41,437 nucleotides of DNA, taken from positions 1 to 41,437 of the forward strand of contig CAXKVR010000200.1 in NCBI GenBank assembly GCA_964058845.1, read 5' to 3'. The notes under the pieces are model-generated. The model did no database searches. It was not told the DNA's origin and saw only the letters and a list, made by a program, of their open reading frames with translations. Shown piece by piece: positions 12,015 through 22,421 of this stretch. Source of the DNA: Carex sylvatica. Taxonomy: Eukaryota > Streptophyta > Magnoliopsida > Poales > Cyperaceae. The first letter of the stretch is position 1. Each line of letters starts with the position of its first letter. The translations under genes were made by a program, and so were the position numbers.

Positions 12015-12422
12015 GAGGTTGGCTAAATTGCTGCTGGCAGCATTTCGGCCCGAGGTGCTGCCGGCTGTTTTTTTATTTTGTGATGTCCAAACAACAAATC
12101 CAAACCGTTAGATGTTTAATCCATATTATAATCTACTTGGAGACCAAATTTTACATTTTTCTGAATTTCTTTACTATTTATTAAGCTGGTTTCAAAACTG
12201 CTGATTTCAATGCTGCAGAAATTTACTAAAATCAGCAGTTTTCAAACCAGCTTAATAAATAGTAAAGAAATTCAGAAAAATGTAAAATTTGGTCTCCAAG
12301 TAGATTATAGTATGGATTAAACATCTAATGGTTTGGATTTGTTGTTTGGACATCACAAAAAAAAAAAAACAGCCGGCAGCACCTCGGGCCGAAATGCTGC
12401 CAGCAGCAATTTAGCCAACCTC
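12015..12422. mobile_element. 408 bp palindromic MITE (A), nested in the Mutator-like element
   Basis: It is an almost complete inverted repeat. The left arm begins GAGGTTGGCTAAATTGCTGC and the right arm ends with its inverse complement at 12422. The inner arms share GGAGACCAAATTTTACATTT and TTTACTATTTATTAAGC with MITE B next door. Flanks are TA dinucleotide repeats, consistent with insertion in TA-rich DNA. There is no coding capacity, and the folded transcript would be a near-perfect hairpin. Confidence 0.92.
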
Positions 12423-12446
12423 TATATATATATATAGAGAGAGAGA

Positions 12447-12868
12447 GAGGTTGGCTACTATGCTTATATAAGTATATCCCCACATATGCTTATAACTCAT
12501 TTTTGTGTTTTCAATGTCCAAATGGTCGATCTGAACCGTTAGATGTGATCTCTATATTGAAATGTGCTTGGAGACCAAATTTTACATTTTTCTGAATTTG
12601 TTTACTATTTATTAAGCCAATTTGAAAATCTCTGATCCAACGGTGACTTATGATTTTACTATTTTGTTAAGCCACCGTTGGATCAGCAATTTTCAAAGTG
12701 GCTTAATAAATAGTTAAAAAATTCATAAAAATGTAAAATTTGGTCTCCAAGCACATTTCAATATAGAGATCACATCTAACGGTTCAGATCGATCATTTGG
12801 ACATTAGAAACACAAAAATGAGTTATAAGCATATGTGGAGATATGCTTATATAAGCATAATAGCCAAC

Positions 12869-12871
<3 letters not shown>
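12447..12871. mobile_element. 425 bp palindromic MITE (B), adjacent relative of A
   Basis: The arms begin GAGGTTGGCTACTATGCTTA and end with the inverse (TAGCCAACCTC at 12871). The GA/TC runs and TA repeats outside are mirrored too. The inner part (about 12563-12620 and its inverse) matches MITE A closely: GGAGACCAAATTTTACATTT, CTGAATTTGTTTACTATT. The outer arms differ completely from A after GAGGTTGGCTA. The gap between A and B is 24 bp of TA and GA repeat. Confidence 0.92.

Positions 12872-12880
<9 letters not shown>

Positions 12881-12913
<33 letters not shown>
12881..12913. repeat. (TA)n microsatellite
   Basis: An uninterrupted run of about sixteen TA dinucleotides abuts MITE B. The matching TA repeat on its left supports a TA-rich insertion site. 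Confidence 0.9.
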
Positions 12914-12915
<2 letters not shown>

Positions 12916-12979
12916 GTTATGACAATTGCTAGCATTCTTTCTTTCTTCTCGCATTATTTTTTAGGATTGCTTTATTGGT

Positions 12980-13219
12980 CTAGTGACGTTTTTGTCTTTC
13001 TTCTATTATGTCCATTCCCATGGGGATCTGGTTGTGTCGCTTCCTTTCCAACTTTACTAACCGATGCTCTAGAACTAAGATCAGTCTTTCGTGCGCTGAC
13101 CAATCACATTGATTGTTATACACATAGAATTCACCACTCCATGCATCGATCAGTATTTGAATGTTGTAGTAGTAATTTACGAAGACATTTTCATCCAAGT
13201 TCTTGTATTTTTTACACAT
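12980..13219 (-). pseudogene. Unassigned minus-strand coding remnant in the Mutator-like element
   Basis: An open stretch of 79 codons contains AWSGEFYVYNNQCDWSAHER and a charged tail (HRLVKLERKRHNQIPMG). It lies on the same strand as, and downstream of, the transposase N-terminal fragment at 13459-13973, with MITE B just beyond it. It may be a further part of the element's protein. I do not recognise the domain and assign no function. Confidence 0.35.
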
Positions 13220-13346
13220 TTGTAAGTAATGTCATCCCCAATTATAATAATAATTATGAAATTATTAGTATAGACTTATACGTTAGATGACACACCACCA
13301 ACACATGAAATTGCTCTAACGGTTGTCTTTCTCCTACGGCCCGATA

Positions 13347-13973
13347 TCAGAAAATTCCACCTACCAAGCACATGACGACCAAAATCTTCATCATTGTGAT
13401 CATATGTATTGTCAGCATAATAAAGTAGTTCTGAGGTTTCAGACTGTTGTAGGTCAGATTAGGCCCGACTAAAGATGGACAATGGAACCCGGTATCTTCC
13501 CCGATCAAATTGGGTCCGATTAGGACCACCCCTATAGGATGGAGACCGACTATTACCCGCTAAAGTTAGGGCCCGAGTAGGATCCGTCATAGATTGCTTA
13601 AGGATTCGACCCTGGGTCAACTGCAACAAAGGTCTGGTGTTCTGTCTGGGGTTGGCTACCACATATAACTCAAGAAACTTGAAACTAGAGGTCATATTCA
13701 TGGTCATTTGGATATACAACCCCAACTGTTATTATCTTGTACTGGGAGCTGTTGGAACTAGGTTTGGTTGTCTTGGCCCATATTGATCATTGCGGACATT
13801 ACTAGTTCATAATAATTTGGATCAATGCCAAGTTGTTGGTACACTTCCCTAGTTATACCTCTAAAATCTAAACCCAACCCGATATTGAATATTTTATGGA
13901 GTTGGGTACTGTAATAAGGACCGTTTGGCTCTTGTAATACTTCACTACCAAAATAACAAGCAATTCTAATCAT
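13347..13973 (-). pseudogene. Mutator-like transposase N-terminal fragment
   Basis: Read on the minus strand it starts MIRIACYFGSEVLQEPNG and continues through LDFRGITREVYQQLGIDPNY. This is the layout of the PB1-like N-terminal region of plant Mutator transposases (xxxYFGG..., then ..xxEIYxxLGIDPNxY). The frame is lost near 13760, and a second frame (13459-13725) carries VGVVYPN/IQMT.. and FKFLELYVVANPRQ. The catalytic DDE domain is missing. The fragment begins near the right end of the element and reads inward, as expected. Confidence 0.65.
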
Positions 13974-14442
13974 AGTTGATTGAATTAAGGGACAAACCTA
14001 ACAATTAATAAATTTACATTAAATTAAAAATTAAAAATACTATTAAATAATTATAAAAAAAAATGACTAAGATGAAAAAAACTCACAAGTTGCTCTTTTG
14101 CTCTTTAGCTCCCTTGTCTGCCTTCTTGGTGAATGAAAAAAATGCTGAAATTTTCACTGATATAGTGATATAGAATAGAAGAGTTGGTGCATATTTCGAG
14201 GAAGGGCACTAATTGGTGCGCACTTTCAGCTGGAGCACTAAATTGGCCCTTCCCTAGAGTGCATATCAGTCATGTTTAGTGCCATTTCTCATAATTTGTG
14301 GATGGTAACTTTTAAATTTTAGAGTTTACTGTCCTTTTTCATAATGTGTGGTGATAATTTTTGAATTTCAGAATTTCAGGTGGTTGTTGTTTAATTTTGA
14401 ATTATTGAGGTGTTAACTAAGAAAATTTTTCGGCTGATTTAT

Positions 14443-14989
14443 ATCAAGGAATTGTTACATACGGGGCAGACAGGCAGTGGTAGCACTGTTGCAGAGCGAG
14501 AGAACGTTGACTGAGTGCGGGACCACATGTCAGCTTCTGCCATCCATACAAAACGATAGGCTAGGTCCATCCAAGTTTTCGATGTACGGATCAGTTTTGG
14601 CGGTGCCATTGTGCTATGGTCCTGTTGAACCGGCTCTCTTAAAAAATGAGTAGTCCAGTCTAGTTCAGTGTACTGATATGATAATTATCAATAATCACAA
14701 CTGTTATTAAATTAATCCTTAATTGTCAGTAAACATTACTAATATGCCCCTATCCTTGCAAACTCATCACTCTCTGGTCCTAGCCCCCTCGCTCGCTCTC
14801 AATTTTAAAAAACCTCTCTGCTAGAAAACAACAAAAAGAGAAAAGGGTGATTCGAAGATTAGGGTTTGCCTTTTCTTCCCGCATTTTCTCGCATTTTTCT
14901 TGCAACCATTCGATCGACCAGGAATTCAAAACCTTAGTTACCTCTTATCCGAAGCTCCCGTGTATTGGAGCGTTAGTGTAGATCTGAAA
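14443..14989 (+). promoter_or_regulatory. MAP70 upstream region and 5' UTR
   Basis: About 550 bp separate the Mutator-like element from the MAP70 start codon. A CT-rich stretch (CCCCCTCGCTCGCTCTC near 14785) followed by AATTTTAAAAAACC is a plausible core-promoter zone. GATTAGGGTTT near 14856 is typical of plant leader sequences. The frame stays open upstream to an ATG at 14900, but the family start corresponds to 14990. No firm TATA box could be assigned. Confidence 0.45.
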
Positions 14990-17900
14990 ATGGCTGATAT
15001 GAGCGGAGGCAGTGGCATGGAGGAGGGAAGCGGGGGTGGAGCAAGTGGAGGTAATGCGGCGGTTCTCGCGTCGTCAATGTCGTTTAAGGGAGCTTCGAGG
15101 CGGCGGACGGCGCCGGCGATCCGGCCGAGCCTGGATGCCGACGAGTTTATAAACCTTCTTCACGGGTCCGATCCTGTTAGGGTCGAGCTTAATAGACTGG
15201 AGAATGAAGTCAGAGGTGCTGATGCATTTAACTTAGTGAGCGGATCTCTCTCAATTTCGTCTCGTTATTTTTAGTAATTTCTTCTTACAATTATGTACAG
15301 ATAAGGATAGAGAACTAGGAGAAGCTCAGGCGGAGATAAGAGCTCTCAGATTGTCTGACCGTGCCAGAGAGAAAGCTGTTGAAGAGGTAATTTTGAAATC
15401 ATTGCATTTTTTTATGTATTTCTAAGTTTTTTTGAAATTTTTCTCATATAAGTTGAGATAAATTTCTAAGGTAAATGTAGATGTTGAGACTTGAGAGTAG
15501 GCCTGCCTTATTCCAATGCACTATTGCATACTTTCTTTTTTCTTCATGATTTCAGCTCACAGATGAACTGGAAAGGATATACGATAAGCTGAAGTTGACA
15601 GAGTCTCAATTGGATACCAGAGTAAGTGGGTTGTCTACTCCATCTTAATGTTAGTTCCTGATTTCTATCCAATTGGCCCTTATATATAGCATTATCTCGC
15701 AGAATCTAGAAATCAAGAAAATAAATGATGAGAAAAAAGCCGCCATGGCCGCCCAATTTGCCGCAGAAGCAACACTCAGGAGAGTACACGCAGCACAGAA
15801 GGATGATGACATGCCACCGATTGAAGCCATTCTTGCACCGCTAGAAGCAGAGTTGAAGATTGCTCGTCAAGAGGTACCAACACTATTAAGTTAAATCTTA
15901 GTTTAGAAAAAAATTTCTTCTTTGATGTGTCCCCTGTACTACTTTGTTACTGACTGTTTAATGGTCCATAGGCAATCAATTTTCAGACGAGTGTTCATTC
16001 CTCCATTTTGTATATGCTATTTTTTGAAAGCGTGTCAACTGCGAATTGACATACCTTTTATATTTGTAGCACTTGGGTGTAGAATATCTGAAAAATTGAA
16101 TGAGAATTCAAATTGCATTTCTGTTCTAGCTAGCATTTTTTTTTTTCTCTAAAAAATACAAGAAGGTCAATGTAAATTGTTGAGATGTTATATTTGTGTT
16201 GCCAAAGTGGTGTGGGGTGGAGATGGATTGTCAGACACCAAAACAGCGGACCTGTAAGACACTTAGGGCGCAATGCAAGTGCATGTGCAATTTTACTATT
16301 TTTGATAAACTAAAATGGCCAGTTCTATTTTAAGGTGTCTGCTGAGTTATATGCCATATTGTGTCAATTAACTTGAATCATTTTGATAACAGTCAAGAGT
16401 ACGAAAGGTCTGTTATTCCTGTATGTCATGCATGTGGGGTACCACCAACAATGTCCGTGGCAGTTTATTATGCCCAAAGAGGGGTCTAATGACCTATAAC
16501 ACCATTGGACGATATAATTTAATTTGACTATTTAATTGTCCAAAGTCCTTCAGTTCTTAAAAACATGTTGTTTAATATTTTACGATAACTCCTCAACAAT
16601 AAAGATCCATAGGAAAGCAATGAGGTTTGAAATGCCTCCATTTTAGCTGACCTTTAATATAAAAAAACTGTATACCCCAAATAACAAAATAGAACTACTA
16701 GATGTGATCTATGTTTCTTTTTTACACGATTGAGAACTTGTAAATCCCACATCAGTGGATTTTTATGATCTGTTGATCTCAAACAAACAAATTAGAAATG
16801 TCGTGATATTTTTTATGTGCTAGCAAATAAATGATGTAGATCTCATTTAATGGTTTTATGTCGATATTTGTGTTTTAAATTTAGAGCTAGTAAAGTTAAA
16901 AAGTGGAGGCATAGTGAGAGGCCCCAGAAGTGGAGGCATTTGAACCTCTCTTTGAATGAAAATGTTTATGGACTAGAAAAAGCTTCTCTTTATTCTATTC
17001 TTCTTTTGTATTTTGTAGATTGCTAAGTTGCAGGAAGATAACAAGGCTTTAGACCGTCTTACCAAATCAAAGGAGGCTGCCTTACTTGAGGCAGAGAGAA
17101 CTGTTGAGATTGCTCTAGCAAAGGCTGCGATGGTGGATGACCTACAGAATAAGAACCAAGAGCTGACAAAGCAGATTGAGATATGCCAGGTAGATGTTCT
17201 ATAGATTTTTTTTCTTTAATGCAATGAGGTAAAGTTCTTTCATAAATAATTGCTTGTATTAAAAAATGCAGGAAGAAAATAGGATATTGGATAGGTTGCA
17301 TAGGCAAAAGGTGGGTGAGGTCGAGAAGCTTAGTCAGACAGTCAGAGAATTAGAGGAGGCTGTATTAGCTGGTGGAGCAGCTGCTAATGCTGTTAGGGAT
17401 TACCAACGCAAATTCCAGGAGATGAATGTATATCTCCTTCTACTAAGTTGAACATATAGTTTAATATTCAAGAAAATTTTGTTGCTTTTGAATGGTCTGG
17501 TCTGGTCGTGCACCCACAGGCATGTGATGCATGAAGGCCAAGTTGCTTGATTCGTGAACTATTGCTGCACAATTGGGTTAATGTTGTGACTTGTTTGAAA
17601 ATTGAATGTTTCAAAACACAAGTACTGCTGCAAAAATTCAGGCCTGGTTCACCATTTAGAGGGCAGATAGTACCAATTAAACCTTGTACCGGTAATTCCA
17701 TCCACAATTGAAAAGTTGCCTGTTGCTCAGTTATGATAATTGTTTTCTTAGGATGAAAGAAAAACTCTTGACCGGGAGCTTGCTCGTGCGAAAGTAACGG
17801 CAAATAGGGTGGCTGTGGTGGTTGCAAATGAATGGAAAGATGCCAATGATAAAGTGATGCCAGTGAGACAGTGGCTTGAAGAAAGGAGATTTATGCAAGT

Positions 17901-19589
17901 AAGAATTGAGTAAACTAAGTAATGCATAGAAGTTTTGCACATTATTAAATCCTTATTCATATTTGTAATTGCATATTGCAGGGTGAAATGCAACAACTAC
18001 GTGACAAACTTGCGATAGCAGAACGGACTGCAAGATCTGAAGCTCAACTGAAAGTGAGGCTTGGTTCTCTCTTTCCCTCTTGCTTTTTATATGTCCATAT
18101 AAGACTTATTGTCCACTACTGAGCTAACAAGCTTCTAACTAACTGTTATTTGATTTCTTAGGAGAAGTACCAGGTACGCCTTAAGGTACTAGAAGATGGC
18201 TTGAGGATGACCTCATCAAGTGGGTCTACTCGTAGTAGTGCTGAACCGAAGGCTTTAAGCAACGGCCCATCATCCCGTAGGCTGTCCCTAGGTGGCGCTG
18301 ACAATCTATCAAAATTATCTCCAAATGGTGTTTTCTCCAGGAGATCACCATCTTTCCAAATGAGATCCTCCCTCTCTGCTAGCAGCAGTATGGTCTTAAA
18401 GCATGCAAAAGGAACCTCAAAATCCTTTGATGGTGGAACAAGGTCGCTTGACAGGAGTAAGGTATTAGGTAATGGATTGGGACATTTGCTCAATAGGTCT
18501 ACAGATGCTGTTAGGAACGGTGAGACGAATGATACTTGGAAACCGAATTCAGAGGAGAAACCCAGTGATGGTACAGCAACAAACAGTGAGTCCAGTGATA
18601 TGGTCTCTGGATTGTTGTATGATATGTTACAGAAGGAAGTGATTACTTTGAGAAAGGCTTGCCACGAGAAGGATCAAAGCTTGAAGGACAAGGATGATGC
18701 AATTGAGGTAGAAATTTATATTCTGTTGCCATATTCCTATCTTCTAAAACTCTTATGTAACTTGTAGGTGAAGCTTTATTTGTTATATTTATTTATCTGT
18801 GTATTGTTGTAACTGAAGATGTTAGCCAAGAAAGTAGATACATTGACAAAAGCAATGGAGGTGGAGGCCAAAAAGATGAGGAGAGAAGTTGCAGCAATGG
18901 AAAAGGAGGTTGCTGCCATGCGTGGGGAGAAGGATCAGGAATCAAGGACCAAGCGGCTCAGTGCTTCCAAGGCTCCTGCCAACAGTTCTCATACAATTCC
19001 TTCTAGGTAAACCCCAACTCACTTTAATACTTTGTTTTGAGACGCGAAGCATTTTTGTAATACATATTGTATTAAAGAGACTAGTGTGTTTATACCGAAG
19101 AGAGAATCTGAGAAGTATCAAGAGATGATGCAACAGCTCGATATAAACATAATAGATTTAAATAGAAAACTGTTAGAAGTGCTTTTATTTACCTTTTGCA
19201 GTCATTGTCCACTCAGAAATAGATCCCATCTTCATACTTGACATCTTCGATCTGAATTCAAAAGAAAATTCAAAGGATGTGTTACCCCTTGTACCAACAA
19301 TGTAATAGCTTTATTATGAAAAGAAAAAGACGTCAACAAGGTATAATTATAACTACATGCAATGCTCTAATTAAGCATTGTTGTGACAAAATACTTCTCT
19401 GACCTGCCCACATTTGTTTTATCTTAAATCTATTTCATACCATACTTGAAACCCCCCATATAATCATTCTTATATTTAAAGGGTTGCTAAGTACTCTAAT
19501 CTTTGCTCTTTAAGTAATGACATAAACTTGTAATTTTTAACATTATCAGAAGTTTCCCAAAGAGCGGCATGATGCGCAGCCATCAATGA
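14990..19589 (+). CDS. MAP70: Microtubule-associated protein 70 (MAP70), 11 exons
   Basis: Plant-specific coiled-coil protein that binds cortical microtubules. Exons: 14990-15215, 15301-15386, 15556-15621, 15703-15873, 17019-17189, 17272-17427, 17752-17898, 17982-18053, 18162-18707, 18819-19006, 19550-19589. All introns are GT-AG and the joined frame is open for 622 codons, the usual MAP70 length. The N-terminus (MADMSGG) is Gly/Ser-rich. LLHGSDPVRVELNRLENEVR starts the long coiled coil (about residues 55-380). A Ser-rich linker (about 385-510) has RRLSLGGAD and SRSFDGG-type motifs (here KSFDGGTRSLDRSK). A second coil (about 510-605) ends in RREVAAMEKEVAAMRGEKDQ. The 40-base last exon gives SFPKSGMMRSHQ, like the family tail. 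I chose the 14990 ATG by family match, not the in-frame ATG at 14900. It appears intact and expressed-type. Confidence 0.94.
16622..16948. mobile_element. 327 bp palindromic MITE in MAP70 intron 4
   Basis: It begins GAGGTTTGAAATGCCTCCA, and the right end reads TGGAGGCATTTGAACCTC, an inverse complement. TGGAGGCAT occurs twice near the right end (about 16904 and 16931). Sub-terminal blocks AGATGTGATCTATG and ATGTAGATCTCAT are also inverted. It lies wholly inside the 15874-17018 intron, which is by far the longest of this gene. Confidence 0.75.
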
Positions 19590-20000
19590 CAACCACAGTG
19601 GGGCCTCTGGCTCTCTCATTCTCTAACTTGGGAGGCGCATTTGGTTGCGGCATAGTTGCTTGTGTTTTGTTTTGTTTTCAGTTCCATCTTAATTTTAAGA
19701 TTAAGATGGCATGGGCAATCATGCACAGTATTAACTGGTGAAGGGGTGAAACTAGTCGGAAAGCAGAGTAGAAATTTACTTGTGACAGTGAGCGATAGTG
19801 GGTGATGGTGGGCAGGTGTTGTGCAACTTTTGAGCAAGGCAAAGTTTCTCGGGGCTCGTATATGTTTGAATGATCTTGCATCAGATGTATTATTTAGTGA
19901 AAACCCCATGGCTTTGTTGTTTTCCTAGTTGTGAATATTCTTGTAATCTTTCTTGATTACTGAGTTATTTATTATTTTTGTTCTTAGTTATCTGGTACCG
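19590..20000 (+). other. Probable MAP70 3' UTR
   Basis: T-rich sequence after the stop codon with no recognisable exon. It contains a perfect 10 bp stem: CCATCTTAAT (19684-19693), 6-base loop, ATTAAGATGG (19700-19709). The polyadenylation site is not defined by the sequence. Confidence 0.4.
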
Positions 20001-21588
20001 ACCTATTTACTCTGTTTTAGGTGATTAGCTTATTGTCTAAATCATACAAACGTTCTCTTGGGACATGTTGTGTTCCTTCATTGCAGTCCCGTTCTATTAT
20101 GGCCTGCTCCAGGAAGAGGTGAAGGGTGGAACCGTGGAAGAGCAAGGGAGGAAAATATGATGTCACATTATTTGTTTAACAAAAATTTAGGAGAAAAGGA
20201 GAAGGCACAATGAATAAACTTCTGTGTTTGAATATTCAGATTTTGTAACTCTAGTTTGGCTGCAGAGGTGAAAAAAGCCTCCAGCAACTATCTCATATTC
20301 TACTAGTTGTGGACCATAAAATCTCACTTGAGACCTCTTATCCTAACTCACATCTCCCTCGCATGGCCCAATGCTTCCTCAAGCTTATTCTGGGGCACAC
20401 CTTTACTGTTATGAGCTCATTTTCTATTTTCAAGTGTTGTTGTACATGGCGTGGTCATAGCATTTTGAATTTCCATTGACATGCCTAATTCATCGACATG
20501 TAGTAAGTAATGTTACATCAAAATGAGACTTGGGAGTTCTGATCAGGTACACCTTTTGCCTGACAAAGTGCAAATTGTCCATGAATGTAGGATTGAAATG
20601 TCAAATGATAAACTGAGTAACGCCAAAATGCGGAGCGAAGCAATAGCCGAAACAACCCAAGGTTGAGTAAGCCTCAACCCAATATAACCCATGATGATCT
20701 AACCCGAAGGAACCCAATTTCCAATTTCCATTGGGCCACCTGAACTGTCTTTTGACTTAAAGAGTGCACCCACGAGTAATTAATTGTTTCTTACTAAATA
20801 ACCCGAAGTTCATATTCAATTCACCTAAAAAATGGATCATTAATTAACTGAATAAAAACTCAATTTAATTTTGTTCAAAAAGATGACTGAAACGCAGACA
20901 CAAACCAACCTTAGTTGGAACTTGGAAGAATGCTGAAATGCGCAAGACAGCTAACCTGAAATGATAATTCGATTGGCCTGTGGCTAAATAACTCAAAATA
21001 AGACAACTAGCCTGCCTCGTAGAGTTCAGATCTAGTGCATTACCCTACCGTATAAAATGAGATCTAAACCATCCGTTTTAATATAACACGAATGTCAAAA
21101 CAGATCCCCTATAATTTAAATACACATTGAAATAATTTTAGCTCAGCTCAAAGTTATTCTATCACTGCCGAAGGATATATGCTCACCCCTGTCTCGTAAC
21201 CAAAACAACTTACTTTTGACATCCGAAACAAAAGTAGGTTTAAAAATGATCTCACTGACTCACTCCAACTTTAAATAATCAAATCCCAACTCAAACCGAC
21301 CGGAACATTAATTAAGCCAAGAAGTATTTTTTACCACATTTTTTTAAACTGTTAAAGATCGGCACAAAGGGCAGATGGCAGTAGAGAGATTAAATGTGAA
21401 TTGATCTTTGTTTGTTTTGGTAAATATAAATATTAACGTTTTTTTTATATATATTCTAGTGACAAAAGTAAGTTGAGACGTGTGAAAATTTGTAAGTTTG
21501 AAATTCAAATAAAAGATTCTTTATGATTATTAAATAGTTGAGATGACTTGATCTCCTCACTTATTAAACTTTTTCAGAGAAATCATTA
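20001..21588. other. Intergenic DNA, no gene seen
   Basis: No exon with recognised similarity. An acceptor-like CAG at 20087 is followed by an open stretch ending near 20214, but it does not resemble a MAP70 terminus. The stretch 20640-21330 is rich in AACCCAA/AACCCGA words and looks like old repeat DNA. Confidence 0.4.
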
Positions 21589-22421
21589 GGCATGTGTTTG
21601 GTTGTGGGTTAAAGTTATGATGGAATAAGTTGTTTATTCTAAGTTAAAATGGCATAAAATATTATTGTTTGGTTGTCGGGTGAAGTTAGGATGGAATAAG
21701 TTGAACCTCTTAATCTCCATATTTGTCCTACACATTTGATAACAATTAGCAAATTTTTTAATTACAGAAATAATTTAAAATAAAAAATTATAAGGTATCT
21801 GTTTAATCTTACGCATTCTTGAGACCGGCTAGATGCATAGAAAATAAGTTCATTCTTACAGGAGAAAAATTTAAACGTAGGTGATATACTAATATGCAGA
21901 TGCAAAAAAAATTACGACTGAATATTTTTAGAATAAAAAAAGTTACATTATATAATTTAGAACACAACATACTAAATTAGACTAGAGATGAAAAAGTAAA
22001 TCAAGCAACAATATATATCATATAATTGTAATTTCTCTGCCAAGTTTATTTTCACTATGCGTTTTTATTTCAAATAATATCTCATGCAATAATGTCAATA
22101 ATAATAGGCAACTCCAAATTAGAACAACATCAACATCAACAGCAGCAACAATAATAATAATTGTAATAACAACAACAATAATAATAATAACAATAATAAT
22201 AATAACAACGATAATGATAATGATGACAAAAATAATAATAATAATGATGCTAATAACGACGTGGAATAAGTTAATTCATCTATCTAGGTGAATTAACTTA
22301 TGATAGCATAAGTAATTTTTTAATTTCATATTATTCCATCATACTTTATTCATATTTAGTAACATAACTGCATAATAAGATACTTATTTCATGACTTATG
22401 ACACAACTAAACATGAACTAG
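21589..22421. mobile_element. ~830 bp element with TTTGGTTGTG-type inverted ends
   Basis: The left end reads CATGTGTTTGGTTGTGGG and then ATGATGGAATAAG. The right end read inward is CATGTTTAGTTGTGTCATA and then CATGAAATAAG. A second internal TTTGGTTGTCGGGTGAAG stretch (about 21669) repeats the left end. The ends resemble PIF/Harbinger-type termini, but no clear 3 bp duplication was found, so the class is uncertain. It encloses a trinucleotide repeat region. Confidence 0.55.
22085..22260. repeat. AAT/AAC/GAT trinucleotide microsatellite
   Basis: About 170 bp of interrupted AAT, AAC and GAT triplets lie inside the 21589-22421 element. Confidence 0.9.

Larger units (their letters stand above)
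11436..14433 (-). mobile_element. ~3 kb Mutator-like element with long inverted ends
   Basis: Terminal inverted repeats of over 200 bp run inward from 11436 (CCGATTTTTTTTAATTAG) and from 14433 (inverse: CCGAAAAATTTTCTTAG). Both continue as CAATAATTCAAAATTAAACA and later as AATTTAAAAGTTACCA and a GCACTCTAG block. The flanking 9 bp CGGATTTAT (11427-11435) and CTGATTTAT (14434-14442) differ at one base. Long ends plus a 9 bp duplication are typical of Mutator. The interior carries a transposase N-terminal fragment (minus strand) and two palindromic MITEs (12015-12871), so it is a decayed host for later insertions. Confidence 0.8.

Noticed and set aside
14900..14989. Upstream in-frame ATG for MAP70
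   Set aside because: The 30 extra residues are not seen in the family, and the family start corresponds to 14990.
20087..20214. Possible alternative last MAP70 exon
   Set aside because: It is in frame after an AG acceptor, but the product does not resemble the family tail, whereas the 19550 exon does and gives the normal length.
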